Shown: in pieces, positions 10,826 through 22,255 of the stretch
How the letters are laid out: each line of letters begins with the position of its first letter
How positions within the stretch are numbered: the first letter of the stretch is position 1
Notes under the pieces: model-generated
Databases searched by the model: none
What the model saw: the letters and a program-made list of their open reading frames with translations, nothing else
Told to the model about the DNA's origin: nothing
From: Hypsibius dujardini
Lineage: Eukaryota; Tardigrada; Eutardigrada; Parachela; Hypsibiidae
Length of the DNA: 23,522 nt
Direction of reading: 5' to 3'
NCBI GenBank assembly: GCA_001579985.1
Contig: LRSR01011106.1
Coordinates: 1 to 23,522, forward strand
Position numbers and translations under genes: made by a program

Positions 10826-11530
10826 GATAGTCACCCCATTCACCCACTTTCAATAAAGTGACCTCTTTTTGCACTCTGTTGACATCTGACAGTGACATCC
10901 CCTTTTCAATTCATGTTCTACTCTTGCTGCACCGGGCTTTCTTTATTATCCCGGTTCGGCAGCATAAATTGGGAATTCGCACGTTAGCCTTTCAAGTATC
11001 ATGAAACTAGCTTTAAGAGTCTAGAAAATCTCGAATTTTGATCAGATTGTTACAAAACCTTTTGGAATTAATTGACAATGTTTATTTTTAGAACAAAAGA
11101 TTAGAAAAAAAACAACGGGAACCGAGACATGAAGCAAGTGACGGTAATTTCAGTTTGTCCCCCCTACCATTTTGATACCTTTTAATATTGAATATCTAGC
11201 AAAATACAAAATAAGAATCATCAAATTATTTGTTTATTATATTTTACAAATTCAATAGAACACGTGGTTCTGTTTGAGTTAACATTTGGTCGTTCAAAGA
11301 TACACTTGTATTTTACGCATCTTACGTTGATTGTAATGAAATCCCTAAAAAATTGTAACTCCCAGCGGAAATGTCTAATAGCTGGAGAAGAACAGCTCAT
11401 ATGAAATTAAAATAAATAATGAACACAAATATCATAAGCTAGTTTCAGTTTTAAAATTCAGATTATTTGGATGACCATTGAATGTGATAGAGGTGAAAAG
11501 GGGGTGACAATAGTATAAGGGGTTGTATAG
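10826..11530. mobile_element. Non-autonomous DNA element, family A copy 1
   Basis: About 0.7 kb of AT-rich, non-coding DNA bounded by inverted ends. The left end has GATAGTCACCCCATTC and GTGACATCCCCTTTTC; the right end has GAAAAGGGGGTGACAATAG followed by AAGGGGTTGTATA. Internally, AAACTAGCTTTAAGA (near 11005) and TAAGCTAGTTTCAGTTTTAA (near 11437) are inverted relative to each other. Copy 2 at 18241-18770 shares the same ends and the TCATAAGCTAG block. The copy lies where the missing 5' exons of the carboxypeptidase would be expected. Boundaries are approximate. Confidence 0.6.
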
Positions 11531-11761
11531 AGTATGAGGTAAGAGCACTAGAATGGACCACTTGACTTTCCCGTACCCTGGAATGGGCCACCCTGGAATC
11601 ACAACTTACACACAGATTTTGGCTATCATCAAGATCCTAAACGACAGAGAATAGTTGATATCCCGGTGGAACGCATTTCAGATAGGAAAAAAAGTTGTGG
11701 GAACATGTTTAAAAAACGAAGTGATTGTTTAGTTGGAAAAAGCTCACTATGCATTTTTCAG

Positions 11762-13749
11762 AAATTCATGCGAGAGAGTGGATCGCATGTGCAACGTTGA
11801 CGTTCATGGTCAACAAGATGGTCACAGAGTACGGAATGAATGAGGCTTCGACAATAATGCTCGCTCAAATTGACTGGTTCATCTTGCCGGTCATCAATGT
11901 CGACGGTTATGAATACACCCATTCCACCGTAAGCATCCATCCCCTGCAATTTGGTGGATTTCGTAAATGCAGTTTCAAGTTTCAGCTGAATAAAGCCGCA
12001 TTTATTGATGTCGAATAATTCAACTTGTTAAGCCTAAACATATAACATAAACCCGTTAAGAAAGATTAAGCAAGATGTCGGTGAAAATTTTATAACTGTG
12101 TCGGGTGTGGGTGTGGGGTCTGATTTCTAGAGGCCCCCGGGATTTGAAAAAGTTTCCAGAAACATCAGTTTTTTATTAAACTTCGATTGTTCTTCAATGT
12201 TTTGAACCTCCCGTTTGTATCCATCAATATGGAGATTATATTGAACCTAAACAAACCTCACGTTTTGGGAAGGTCGCGCGGTAGAATTTTGTTATCGGTT
12301 ACACTTCTTACAACTAAACCACTATATAGCGGTACTCGCTAAGCTTAGTGCAAGTGGAATGAATTAAAAATAACTAGAAGTTCCCATTTTTATTGAGCTT
12401 TATTTATCGTAAAAGCGCATCACATTGTTTAAACAACCATCAATGAATAACATGAACAAAAAAGCTACATCTCCACACCCAATACGGAAATCGTTCTTAA
12501 AACCTGTTTATCTTTTTAAATTGCAGGAACGTATGTTCAGACGAACCCGAGCTGTGAACCCATTCAGTGGGTACATCGGCACCGACCCTAACCGAAACTA
12601 CGACCACAAATGGATGGGTAATTGTCGATCCAAGAACAGTCGAAATTTCGGAAACTATTCACGTTTCCCTTTTTTCCCCATCATAAAGTTAGTGGAGCTG
12701 TGCAAACTGCCGGATCGGATATTTTTGCTGGACCGTATCCGTTCTCCGAAATTGAAAACGTCCATTTAATTGTGAGTATCGTATGCCTAAAAGTTTTGGG
12801 CTAATGATTGCTCGCACGGTTGATTGATACTAAGAATGTCCACCGCACTTCATTCCAGGAGGCAGTGTTGGCTCGAAAAAGACAAATCAAGGCACTGCTG
12901 ACCTTCCATTCGGCAACGGAAATGTGGCTCCTTCCGTGGGGCTTCGATCGGACTGTTCCAGCTGATTACGAAGATCTGGTACGAGTTTGTTTAGTGTTTT
13001 TAACATTGGTTTTTCAGTACCTTGTTTGTCATGAAACAGAGACAGATGGGTGTGACAGCAACAAATGCTCTAGCAGCTCTTTACGGAACACGCTACGTGG
13101 TTGTACCTTCCCACACGCTTGGTAAGCCCAAGAGAAAATATTTACGGATCGTCGACGATGAGAGCAAATATCTTTGAGCCAACGTTTGTCTAACGTTTCC
13201 AGGCGCCCCAGCGGCTGGAGCGACGGACGATTGGGCGAAAGCGAAAGCCGGCATTGAATAGTAAGGCTACAGCTGGACCGAGGTTTCTTTGCGGATCGCT
13301 GTTTGGGTTTTGGCAAACTGTGTGGCAGAACTGACTTTTTTTCAAAGGCACTGTTGATCAGTTTACTGAAAACAACAACTGCGACACAGAGTCATAAATA
13401 TCATCAGTCAGTATTATAGTCACTCGTTTGTGAATTTTGGTACAATAATGGCTTTATTAATCTTTGGAATAGCGCCAGGGTGGCACTCCCACACGGCATG
13501 CCAAAACCCAGACAACGACTCACGAAGTAACCTCGGCACACTTGTATTGTTATTAAATATACAATACGAATTTCCCTAATTGTGATGGCATGGTGCTTAA
13601 TTTAGCATGCTTTGTTGGAAAAGCTTCGGGAGGGGCCATACGTCACTTCCCCCTTTGATGTGTTCATCCTGTCACCGGATCAAATTGTATCCTCTGGTTT
13701 GGAGACATTTGAGGCTATTCAGGAGAAGGGGGAGTCACACGCACTGTGA
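11762..13749 (+). CDS. Carboxypeptidase A-type (M14) gene, 5'-incomplete and possibly a pseudogene
   Basis: Seven exons: 11762-11928, 12527-12617, 12689-12771, 12859-12978, 13040-13121, 13203-13260, 13606-13749 (TGA). Family marks in order: IHAREWI with zinc ligands His (11767) and Glu (11776), LPVINVDGYEYTH, TDPNRNYDHKW, SDIFAGPYPFSEIE, TFHSATE with the third zinc ligand His (12907; usual form HSYSQ), LAALYGTRY, DDWAKAKAGIEY, and a C-terminal FDVFILSPDQIVSSGLETFE. Three things are odd. No signal peptide, propeptide or first half of the domain was found upstream. The sixth exon ends in phase 2 (GAATA|GTAAGG), but the last exon reads correctly only in phase 0. The catalytic Glu of the usual ELR motif appears as Lys (KLREG), and the substrate-clamping Tyr before the DDW block is absent. 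The gene could therefore be a decayed copy or a catalytically dead homologue. It is convergent with receptor C. Confidence 0.8.
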
Positions 13750-13870
13750 TACCCCACCCCAGAAAAAAATGACAAACAAAGGAACCATCTGTTTACTAAA
13801 GAAATAATATATAAAAGCAGCCCAGAGAGCTAGACATTACAACTAGTTACATAGAATGGAGCGCTGAGAC

Positions 13871-16800
13871 TTAAGAACTCTGCGCTGCCTTCAAGCTTAC
13901 ACAAGAGAACAGCATGGACAAACGGGATTGTCCGGGGTAGCCCGGAAGATGGAGATCTCTTCGCTGGAGGACCCAATAATTAGCAGATTCGAAAATTTGC
14001 TGCCTGAGCCAGCGGTAAAAAGCTGATCCGACCAGCAATACAACGCAGCCCGATGCCGTTGACAGGGCGGTAATTATCGTCGAAATCCCTGCAAAGTAAA
14101 CCTTGATTGAGATTACAGCCGCTTTTCTAGCATAACTCAGAAAACTCTTTAGAAGAATCACTGAAAGCTCTTGTAAATGACGCCTGTGTGCAACTGCAAC
14201 CGATACTTAATTTATGTGCATTTGCAAATCAAATTTTAATGAATTGTTTTTGGGCAAAACACAGGAACTCAGCTGTGGCAAGGGCAAATTTCTTGAACAA
14301 ACTTTCTCTAGCAAAAACCCTTTCGTCTGGCAAAAAAATGCTTTTTATTTCAACCAAAACGTCATCATGGAATTTTTATAAAATTCGACATAAAAATTGT
14401 CCAAAAAAATTTGTTTAGGGCTTTAACCCCCCCCCCTCCTAAAATAGGCACAAAAATTAAACGTTTATGGTATTTCGGATATTCGAATGCTTTTTGCAAA
14501 AAAGACATATTTTGCTTTAATGAAACCGGCATTCATTTATGCACGAGCACAATTCTTGAACGAACTTTCTGCGGCACAGCGTCCTTCATGTCCGGTGAAG
14601 CCGCATTCCGGCACATCAGCGGGCGGCGAACCGTTTGACGTCGGCCAAGGAATGCTCTTGTTTTCGTATAAAGTGAATCGCTGCTTCGTGCCGTCAAATA
14701 CTCCGATTGTCTAAAGGAGAACGACAATGCCGTTACATAAATACTGTGGCGGATTGACTGTTGCGCCCACCGGCCGTTGCCCCCCCCCCGACGCTTAAAA
14801 TGACTTTGCCTCCCCCTCCCGCGATGCGGAAGGGGGCTCTTGAAATGTAAAACTGTAAACAGGGGTAAAAATGTTGAAATTTTTTAAACGATAAAGCGTT
14901 TAAAATGGCTTTGCTACCTTCCACGAGGCAAGGGGGCAGAGATTTTGAGGTTTTTTAATGTTAAAGTTTGCCCCTCCCCTCCCCGGTCCGGCGAGGCTTG
15001 CACTCCCCTTCTTGATCCGCCACTGAGTAAATACAATTTGTTTTGAATTCATCAACTTGTGATTGACCCACAACGTGCCTGCAAGGAAAGCGTGGAGGTA
15101 TTGAAAGCGAACATTTCCGTATTAATCAGACGAATTCCGCCGGCTGTGAAGTAAACCCTCCCACTGCTGATGGCGAAGGTGCGGTTGGCGATTCTATCTA
15201 CAAGCTGATTTCCGCTGCACGGCCCACATTGTCCCGACCCAAGCAATGTACTGTCACGCTCGATGACGAGGGTGGAGAAAATCTCCACAATTTCAAAGGC
15301 AATTCTCGCTGCATTTCCAGAGTCCAGGGGCTAAAGTAAAGGTCATCTATCAATCCATACATTTTTTACTGCTCATACACAAATGGCAGCTTTTGTAAGA
15401 TTGTCCCATCTTTCAATGAAGAGACGGGATAAGGTTGGAGTGGAATTCCTTGCATTTATGAAGAACGCTTGACTGGGATTGAAAAGCCCTCTTCGTCGAG
15501 GGACAACACGAGCACAATTATTAATTCCGAATTGTTTATGAATGGCATGAATGTCATACGATTTAAGAATGCATTCCCATCCCATCCCGACTATCTTAAT
15601 ACCCTTATTTCGTTTAACGAGATTCTGCCCAACCATTGCACTCGATGAGAGATCCTCTGATGGTTCCCCTCCGACAATCTTAAATCCAAAAATATTGCCT
15701 ACGGCCCGGCACGGGTTCGATCCTCCATCGAATCGCATTTTATTTCTTTCTGTGCTCGCACTATTAGCTCCTCCGATTTGCCTCTCTCACTAGGGTTCTG
15801 ATTTGCCTTTACTCGGATCTGTAGAGATTTGGCTCCTAACTGGTGCCCTCGTGCTCTATAATACTTAATACTCCGTGCATAGTTTCAGTCATATGCCACA
15901 CGAAGAATTATCAGATCACAGATCATCTGCTCTGGCATGTTAAACGATTCTTGCCAGACTACGCCCCCAAATAACATTAAGGGTATTCAAATTTTGATTA
16001 TAAGTGCCGATTATCTCATTAATCAAGGCTACGCTAGTTTACTCGATGTTACACCCCCAATTTTAGGTCAACCAATCGCGTGACTTAATTGCGGTAAAGT
16101 ATTAGTGCAATTTTGAAATCCCCGGTTATTCTCGTCGATATTGTTCCATATTATTATTCCGTAAATTCAGTCCTTACAAAACTATTTTTCCTTTTATTTT
16201 AAAAGCTCAAATCTTTTCTGAATAATGCCGCGCGCATCGGAAGGAAAGAGATCAATTGATTATCTTGAAGTGTGTCAAAGCAAATAAGATTTGCGGACTT
16301 GTTTTCGGAGATCCCAGTCATGATGACTTAAACTCGGATTTAGGTTCACGACTGCCGAAAATGTCCCGCATTCCATATCGCCTTTTTCCTTATGTGGTCA
16401 TGATTGTAGTTTTCATAAAAGGGCAAAGATTTTCATTAGTAGATGGGGGCATAAACGTGGAGCTGCAATTTTTAAGATTCCCTCTGTGTAAGTTCACGTT
16501 TTTCTACCGTACGGATAGTACGAATTAACGTCTTGAATGACCAAGAAAAGGAGCAGCCACATTGTTTTTCTCGCTATTCTAGGCGAATAATCTTTAACTG
16601 GCACGAGCCAATCGGACGAGTGAGAGAAGTCATGACGTCAATTAGCGTCGCCCTTATTAACAACATAATCGGCACACATAACCGAAATTTGAATACCCTT
16701 ACTGATCTGGAGATCTTTCTGACATTGCCAAAAAGATGTTCATAGAAGTCCTGACAAAGGGGGCGGAGTTTACTAATTTTAAGGGACTTTCTGGCGACCT

Positions 16801-19800
16801 GACACGGACTATGAACGTAGCGTAAATGTACATAATGTTATCACGCTTCTGTAATGCTTTTGTAGCAATATAGCATGTGCTGTACCTACGGCCTTGTCTT
16901 GTATTGTATCTTGGATCACTAGCCTGATTGTATGTTGTATCAAAACAGGAGTGCCCTCAATTTTTTTTCATGCGTGGACACGCTGCCTCCTCCCCCCTCT
17001 GAGGATAGTTCGTTATGGCTCGTGCCACGATCAACGCGGACTGTTTTCTGTAATACTGGGGTTCTTGACGTACCATAATCACTTTTACCGATAAAATTTA
17101 TAAATTTTATGTTTAGACATGGACGAGAAGGTTGCTTACCGGAACTCCATTGTACGAGTAATTATATTGAGCCAACGTGAGGTTGGCTATTTTGGCGTTT
17201 AAGTACGCCAGAGTAATTGACGTTGAAGGGTGCGGTTGCGGTGCGAGGAAAATCAAAGACCTCGATGCATTCAGATTCTGGCAAGAAAATAATTACTGTT
17301 TGAATTGTAAATTACGCGTTGTCTTTGTCCGTATTCATTTCCGCTGTACCGTACCAAATGGTTGTTTGCAGCACGCACAAACTGTACTGGCACGCCATAT
17401 GCCGATGTGCGGATAGGCTGCACATTTATGAAGGCATACTCCCCGTTGGACATGCCCAGCTCATCAGTGAGTGCCTACACGAAATCAAATATGATTAATG
17501 TGACTTTCAGAATAAAATTTCTCCAAATTAATTTAGAAATTTCTGGCTAATTTGACTAAAACATTTGCTAGCTTGCGTGAAATCTCTTTTGAATATGAAG
17601 TCAATTTATGCCCGAATTTATAATGTAACAGTTGAAGGATAAAAGGGCATTCGCGAGATTTTTGTTTGCTTATTGTACCAGGATTCGGAGTGCAAGAGTG
17701 GCCGTGGAGAGTAGCACATAAACTGCAACGGAAGATAATATAGAAAACATGAAAACACGTAGATGTAACAAGAGATTGACGTGGGAATTCTCTAGTAAAT
17801 GTCAGAAGGCCTGATTTGTATACGACTATATGCACCGCACAAGCATGAGCTGTGTACGCATTTTAGAAAGTGTTTAAATCCGGGTCATAATGTGAGAAGT
17901 AATAAAAGTGCAACGCGCAACATACTTTTAACCGATTACGGTATTCTAGATGTCAGTATCATTCACTCAATATTATTCTTACACTAGCTTCAAATTGTTG
18001 TTTTTCTTCTATTTAAAAACATACTAGAACTCAATTTTTGGGGTTTGCGATTTTAACTTACCCAATAAATTATAATTAGAGCGAGTGCCAGAGCATTTCA
18101 AATTAAAATTAGGTTAGTATTTGAACCTTTTTAATAAAAATTACCCAACGTTTTCGTTCAGTCGTTCGTTATCATCCACATAGCATATAACATATTAACT
18201 AAAATTATTTTGGCACAATTTTAATACAACATAGGAAACCACAATAGTCAGCTACTTTCACCCCTGTTCGCTATCGTCACCCCTTTCGCACCCCGTTCCA
18301 CTACTGACACCCCTTTTCAACATGTATTAATATAATTTAAGTTTAATTTAATGCGTTGTAAAATGTGGGTAAAAAATATTTCTAAATTGTGTATAAGCGA
18401 AAAATAAAAATGAAGCGAAAAACAGAAATAAGAATCACCGAAATGGTATGTTTTATGTTCTAAAAGTAATATTTGTTTCGTTTACATGTCATGATTTAAA
18501 AGATCGAGCAATCGTGTTTTCATGAATTCAGTGGAATTTGTGTTAGCTTCAATTAATGTAAATTTGATAGTTCAGACGTACAAATATATTTTATCAGAGA
18601 GAAGACGCTATGTAAAAATTAGTTTGAATATCATCCTTAAGAAATTAGGACTACAAGCTGGGTTTTTTTAATTTCATAAGCTAGCTTAGTTTTTAATATT
18701 TTTTGTCAAAGGTGGGTTGACTATAGTAACACAGGGTAAGAAGGGGGTGACAATAGGGAGAGGGGTTGTATATGGGGCCTATGGTGATACCCATTAAAAC
18801 ATGGTCTAACAAGGAAATGAGACCACTCTGGACGGCGAATTTCTTTATATCTGTTTGCTGTTACCGATGCACTGTTGCCTGGTCTCTTCGATTCCATGAA
18901 GAAAATCGGCAGAAAACCAGAACTACTATTTTAAATAAATAAAAACTAACTAGTGGTGGTATATAGGGGGCGCTGTCTATGTTACCGTCTCTGTGAATTA
19001 ATCAATCAATGAAATGTGTCTGCGTTTATTCAATCGGTCAGTCCGTTCAAAATCAAATGATCAATTAGTACATGTTTCAGTAATATAGACAGCGCCCTCT
19101 ATATACTACCACTGGTCAGTTTTTATTTATTCAAAATAGTAGTTCTGGTTTTCTGCCAATTTTCTTGGCGGAATCGAAGAGACCAGGCAACAGTGCATCG
19201 GTAACAGCAAACAGATATAAAGAAATTCGCCGTCCAGAGTGATCTCAAGTCCTTGTAAATGTCATAGTAAAAAAGCACTACACTTGGGGCAAATACATTC
19301 AACTAACCGAGTTAGACCATTTACCTCGGTAACACCCATATATCGTGATAAATGGCCTGATTCGGTTAGCTAAAGGTATTTGCCACATGTGTGTAATTCA
19401 CGTGACGTGCTTTCACACCATTTATCCAAAATGTCAATTAGATTCCAATGGTATTGTTGGTCGCTTTGTTTGGAGGCTTGGGGTGGAGCTACAGTGTGTG
19501 AACCAAATAATTCAACACGTTTATTTTCACACACCTCGACTCCGTAGTTTAGATTCCATCAAAATGTTCATCAAGTCAGAGTTGGAAATGATATTGTCAA
19601 CGTTGAGCGGCACCATTTGGAAGTTTGAGCCGGATTGTTTTGTCACCTCCAGCAAGAACTTCCATGACAGCTGATAAAATCGGCTGACAGTGATTGTGGT
19701 TTCTATTATGACGGTCGGATGGTACCACTTGTGTTGGTCGAGCAGCTCTACCAGCGCCATACAAAAACTGACGGAGGATGCACCGATTGAGACGGTTGTC

Positions 19801-21001
19801 GCCGGAGCCGATTTCGGGATGAGGTAATTTTTTTTCATTGCATCCCTACAAGATGTGCTGTAGTGCCTAAGATTCTAGATTGCGCATGGATAAAAATAAA
19901 TTCTAATCCACGAACATGTTCAAGGTGAAGACCAAGATATCAAGCGCATCCGCAAGACTCGACAATCCGTTCTGGTCATTGCAACCTAGGACAAAAAAGA
20001 CAGAAGAATCGACTACTCTTTTGAGAATGAGAGGACACATTTTGCAACAGAAATTGAAAAGCTCCAAATGCCTGCGGAGTTACTTATATGACCGTCAAAT
20101 CACCTTCAGAAAGAGGAGGAATCAATTGCTGATTCATTGTGTGCTCTGTCGCGCGCGCATAGTTAGCGAAATGCATGAAAACTGCGAATACTGTAAACGA
20201 ATAAATAAAAATGGGAAAACTACGAAAATTAAATTTGACGAAAAGTGAAAACACGAATAAAACTACCAAGGAAAAATTACAAAAATGGATGAAACTGAAA
20301 GGGAAAAACACGAAAATTTTAAAATATGTCGGAAAACTGCGTTTTGACTTGCCTACTTTGTTAGTTATCTAATCCCGACCTTGAAAGGGAATCGGCACAG
20401 CCCTGTTTTTTAATTGCTTATCTGCTTAATTAAGAGAGTGAACTTGATATACATCAAGAATCCGTACCAGCGAAATGTAAAATACCGAACTAAATCTGGA
20501 TATCCAGCAGAAATATAATACCGTAGAATAGTAAATAATGAAGCTTTTTCGCAAACAAAATGTGCATCTGTTTTCAATTCAAACAGAAAAGTCTTCCATC
20601 TCCCGTTAATCACCCATCAATATCTTCTCTCCCCCTCCAGACATCTGGTTGGAATTGATCAGTTTTGGATTCTTACCTGTTTCAACTATAGCATAACAAG
20701 TATCCTCACGTCGATGTCGGAACAAATATTCCGAAACGTCCGCCACAGCGTCTCCGTTGATATCGTCGCACGTATGGTGATCTTTGTGCTGAAAATAACG
20801 AACACTCACGTTGTACTGACCTCCGTGACGCTTCATAACCTCATCCCGGGCCACTTCGAAGGTCGGCGACATGAACACGGCATTGGTTACATAGCCCGGC
20901 ATCTCGTACTGCAGGGTCACGAGCACCTCAATCTTCGTTTTTTGGGGTAAGACGCCTCGAGTTGCGATCATGCTGAAGGGTATAAGCCATATGGGAAACA
21001 T
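13871..21001 (-). CDS. Receptor C: natriuretic-peptide-receptor-like single-pass receptor without kinase/cyclase domains
   Basis: Exons, high to low: 21001-20677, 19985-about 19933, 19874-19535, 17722-17679, 17474-17316 (or to 17297), about 15488-15379, 15330-15079, 14710-14566, 14088-13871 (TAA). With the 17297/15488 junction the phases agree and give about 554 residues. The start at 21001 gives a signal-peptide-like MFPIWLIPFSMIA; an in-frame ATG at 21097 would add 32 residues. Family marks: TGCNDQ (GPGC), HYSTS then YLIPKSAP and HKWYHPTVI, the 44-base exon YVLLSTATLALRIL, LGMSNGEYAFINV, IANRTF, SPPADVPECGF, a membrane span over STIITALSTASGCVVLLVG, then YWVLQRRDLHLPG and a stop. Exons 340 and 44 bases long mirror 337 and 44 in receptor B. 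No kinase-homology or cyclase exon follows. The second exon's end and the 17.3/15.4-kb junction are uncertain. Confidence 0.8.
14744..15025. mobile_element. hAT-like MITE in the GC-AG intron of receptor C
   Basis: A 282-base element bounded by CTGTGGCGGATTGAC on the left and GATCCGCCACTG on the right; CAGTGGCGGATC reads inward from each end. Such ends are typical of hAT-type non-autonomous elements. Flanks CATAAATA and AGTAAATA resemble a decayed 8-base target duplication. The interior repeats a GCTTAAAATGACTTTGC-type unit and is rich in C/G runs. The same element sits at the same place in receptor D (22929-23237), so insertion predates the C/D duplication or was copied with it. Confidence 0.7.
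15957..16800. repeat. Inverted-repeat (foldback-like) segment in a receptor C intron
   Basis: About 65-70 bases are inverted between 15978-16048 and 16630-16702. Matching landmarks are TAAGGGTATTCAAATTT with TGCCGATTAT and ACGCTA on the left, and AATCGGCACA with AAATTTGAATACCCTTA on the right. CTACGCCCCCAA at the outer left and GGGGGCGGAGTTT at the outer right may be the element ends. The 0.6 kb between the arms holds open frames of 70-90 codons with no recognisable product. Confidence 0.5.
18241..18770. mobile_element. Non-autonomous DNA element, family A copy 2
   Basis: About 0.53 kb, non-coding. The left end carries three degenerate copies of a 27-30-base motif of the form CTATCGTCACCCCTTTCGCA (18241-18320). 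The right end carries GGGGGTGACAATAGGGAG then AGGGGTTGTATATGGGG. The inner right block TTTCATAAGCTAGCTTAGTTTTTAA matches copy 1 (10826-11530). It lies in the 1.8-kb intron between exons 19874-19535 and 17722-17679 of receptor C, next to the 18819 foldback. Boundaries are approximate. Confidence 0.6.
18819..19246. mobile_element. Foldback element with two 162-base inverted arms
   Basis: Left arm 18819-18980 and right arm 19085-19246 are inverted copies of equal length with only about ten differences by eye. The loop is 104 bases. Landmarks are CACTCTGGACGGCGAATTTC at the outer left and GAAATTCGCCGTCCAGAGTG at the outer right, and GGGGGCGCTGTCTAT against ATAGACAGCGCCCTC at the loop edges. It has no coding capacity. 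The element lies in a receptor C intron, and its inner-arm sequence recurs inside the MITE at 3737-4039. Confidence 0.85.
19279..19392. repeat. Short hairpin-forming inverted repeat
   Basis: Arms of about 42-47 bases (19279-19325 and 19346-19392) share GGCAAATAC..T...CTAACCGA and CCATTTA in inverted orientation, separated by about 20 bases. It lies directly beside the 18819-19246 foldback and is a probable remnant of another small element. Confidence 0.55.
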
Positions 21002-21097
21002 GAAAAGTTGGCTTGGGAAAAGCGGCTCTGGAACAGGTTCAGCAGAAGCGCGTGGAAAAAACTCAGAATTTCCTGTGAGAGAATGAATACTTGGCAT

Positions 21098-22255
21098 AAT
21101 GGACGGATACTCAAATTTACTCTAGATCAAATCTGTCTTGAACTGTTGTGTGAAGCTTGTTTAATTGCTTGAATGGCATACACAGCTATGTAACATGTTA
21201 CCGGAACTTCATAATCTGTAAGCATGCTTCCAAGACTGGAATAATGGGATAATAATTGTTTCTCAACACCGCGAATCTATTTTAGTTCAATGCCTCGTCA
21301 TGATCGGTCTTCTTTTTCTGGCCTGTTGCGGCCACTTTCAATAACAATTACTGCTGAGCAAGCGGAAAATAATCTCAGGCATGCTCTCTCTCGTGACACT
21401 GGAAAACGCAAAATTCAATTTGACATCGATTGGTATAATACGTGTGCAGAAAAATAATTGAAATCAGGGACGAAATTACAGGTCATTCTTGAAATCACAA
21501 CCGTAAATTCTCAATCCCGGTTCCAAATACGAAGATAATCAAACCCCATAGAACCAGGCCTCACGAAGAGATAAGCAGCAGACTTTTTGTGGGGGGGGGG
21601 AGGACTAGTGAGAAGCGGGTGCAGTGCGGCTCCCCACTGAGAATTAAATTTGCGTGGGTAGGGGGGGGGGAGCTTTTTAAATTAAAATACGGTGAAAAAT
21701 TTAATTTTTTTGCTAGTGAAAAAGTGCATGTTTTCCTCAACTTCCGAATTTAATAAATTACAGAATGCATCTGAAACTGTTGAATTTAATAAAATTTAAA
21801 ATGTTCCCACAACCCCTGAACGTAGTAACATTATAAGTACTCTTCCAATCCCTCCAAATAACTTGATACGTTCAGTGACCTCAGAGCCCGCCCACCTCTC
21901 CGTTACGCTTCTAACGAGGCATTATTGTGCAGTAATGGTATTCAAAGCTCGCTTATTTTGCAGCGTTTATTTCGGTATTTGAAACTGGCTAATCTCTCCA
22001 GTTTTTAAGGTCACCGAAAAAAAGCAGCCTGAGAGCTCCTTTTCTCGGTCACCTGCTCACTAATTGTAATTGCACGTGTTCGTCTTCTGATTGTTGGTGA
22101 GGGTTGAGATGAGCGAAGGAGCCAGTCTCAGGTAAGCTAGCAGGCGTGTCCTCGTATCACCGCTTCATGCGCGTGCAAGTCTCGGGAGATTAGAGGGTTT
22201 GTAATATCCAAATAAACATTGCCAAATAATTGAGCTTCCAGTACTTCTAGTGTAG
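21098..22255. other. Spacer between receptor D and receptor C
   Basis: This 1.16-kb spacer should hold the 3' end of receptor D and the promoter of receptor C, both on the minus strand. Two long G runs occur near 21591-21601 and 21661-21670. No further exon, and in particular no kinase-homology or cyclase exon for receptor D, is recognised. Confidence 0.5.
21966..21971 (-). terminator. Possible poly(A) signal AATAAA of receptor D
   Basis: AATAAA on the minus strand, about 285 bases beyond the receptor D stop at 22258-22256. It is the nearest canonical hexamer I noticed, but the distance makes the assignment tentative. Confidence 0.3.

Noticed and set aside
13261-13330. Extension of the carboxypeptidase through 13261 (GYSWTEV-like reading)
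   Set aside because: It needs a shift past TAG/TAA and does not give the family's ELR or C-terminal blocks, which lie in 13606-13749.
15705-15725. tRNA B-box-like GGGTTCGATCCTCC, possible tRNA or SINE head
   Set aside because: No A-box at a fitting distance, no cloverleaf stems and no repeated copy in the window.
15489-15738. Upstream extension of the frame that holds the 15379-15488 exon of receptor C
   Set aside because: It has no similarity to the receptor ectodomain. It is probably intron that happens to stay open.
20410-20613. Minus-strand 67-codon frame in the first receptor C intron
   Set aside because: It does not match the family at that point. The exon at 19985 (TGCNDQ) fits the phase and the GPGC motif much better.
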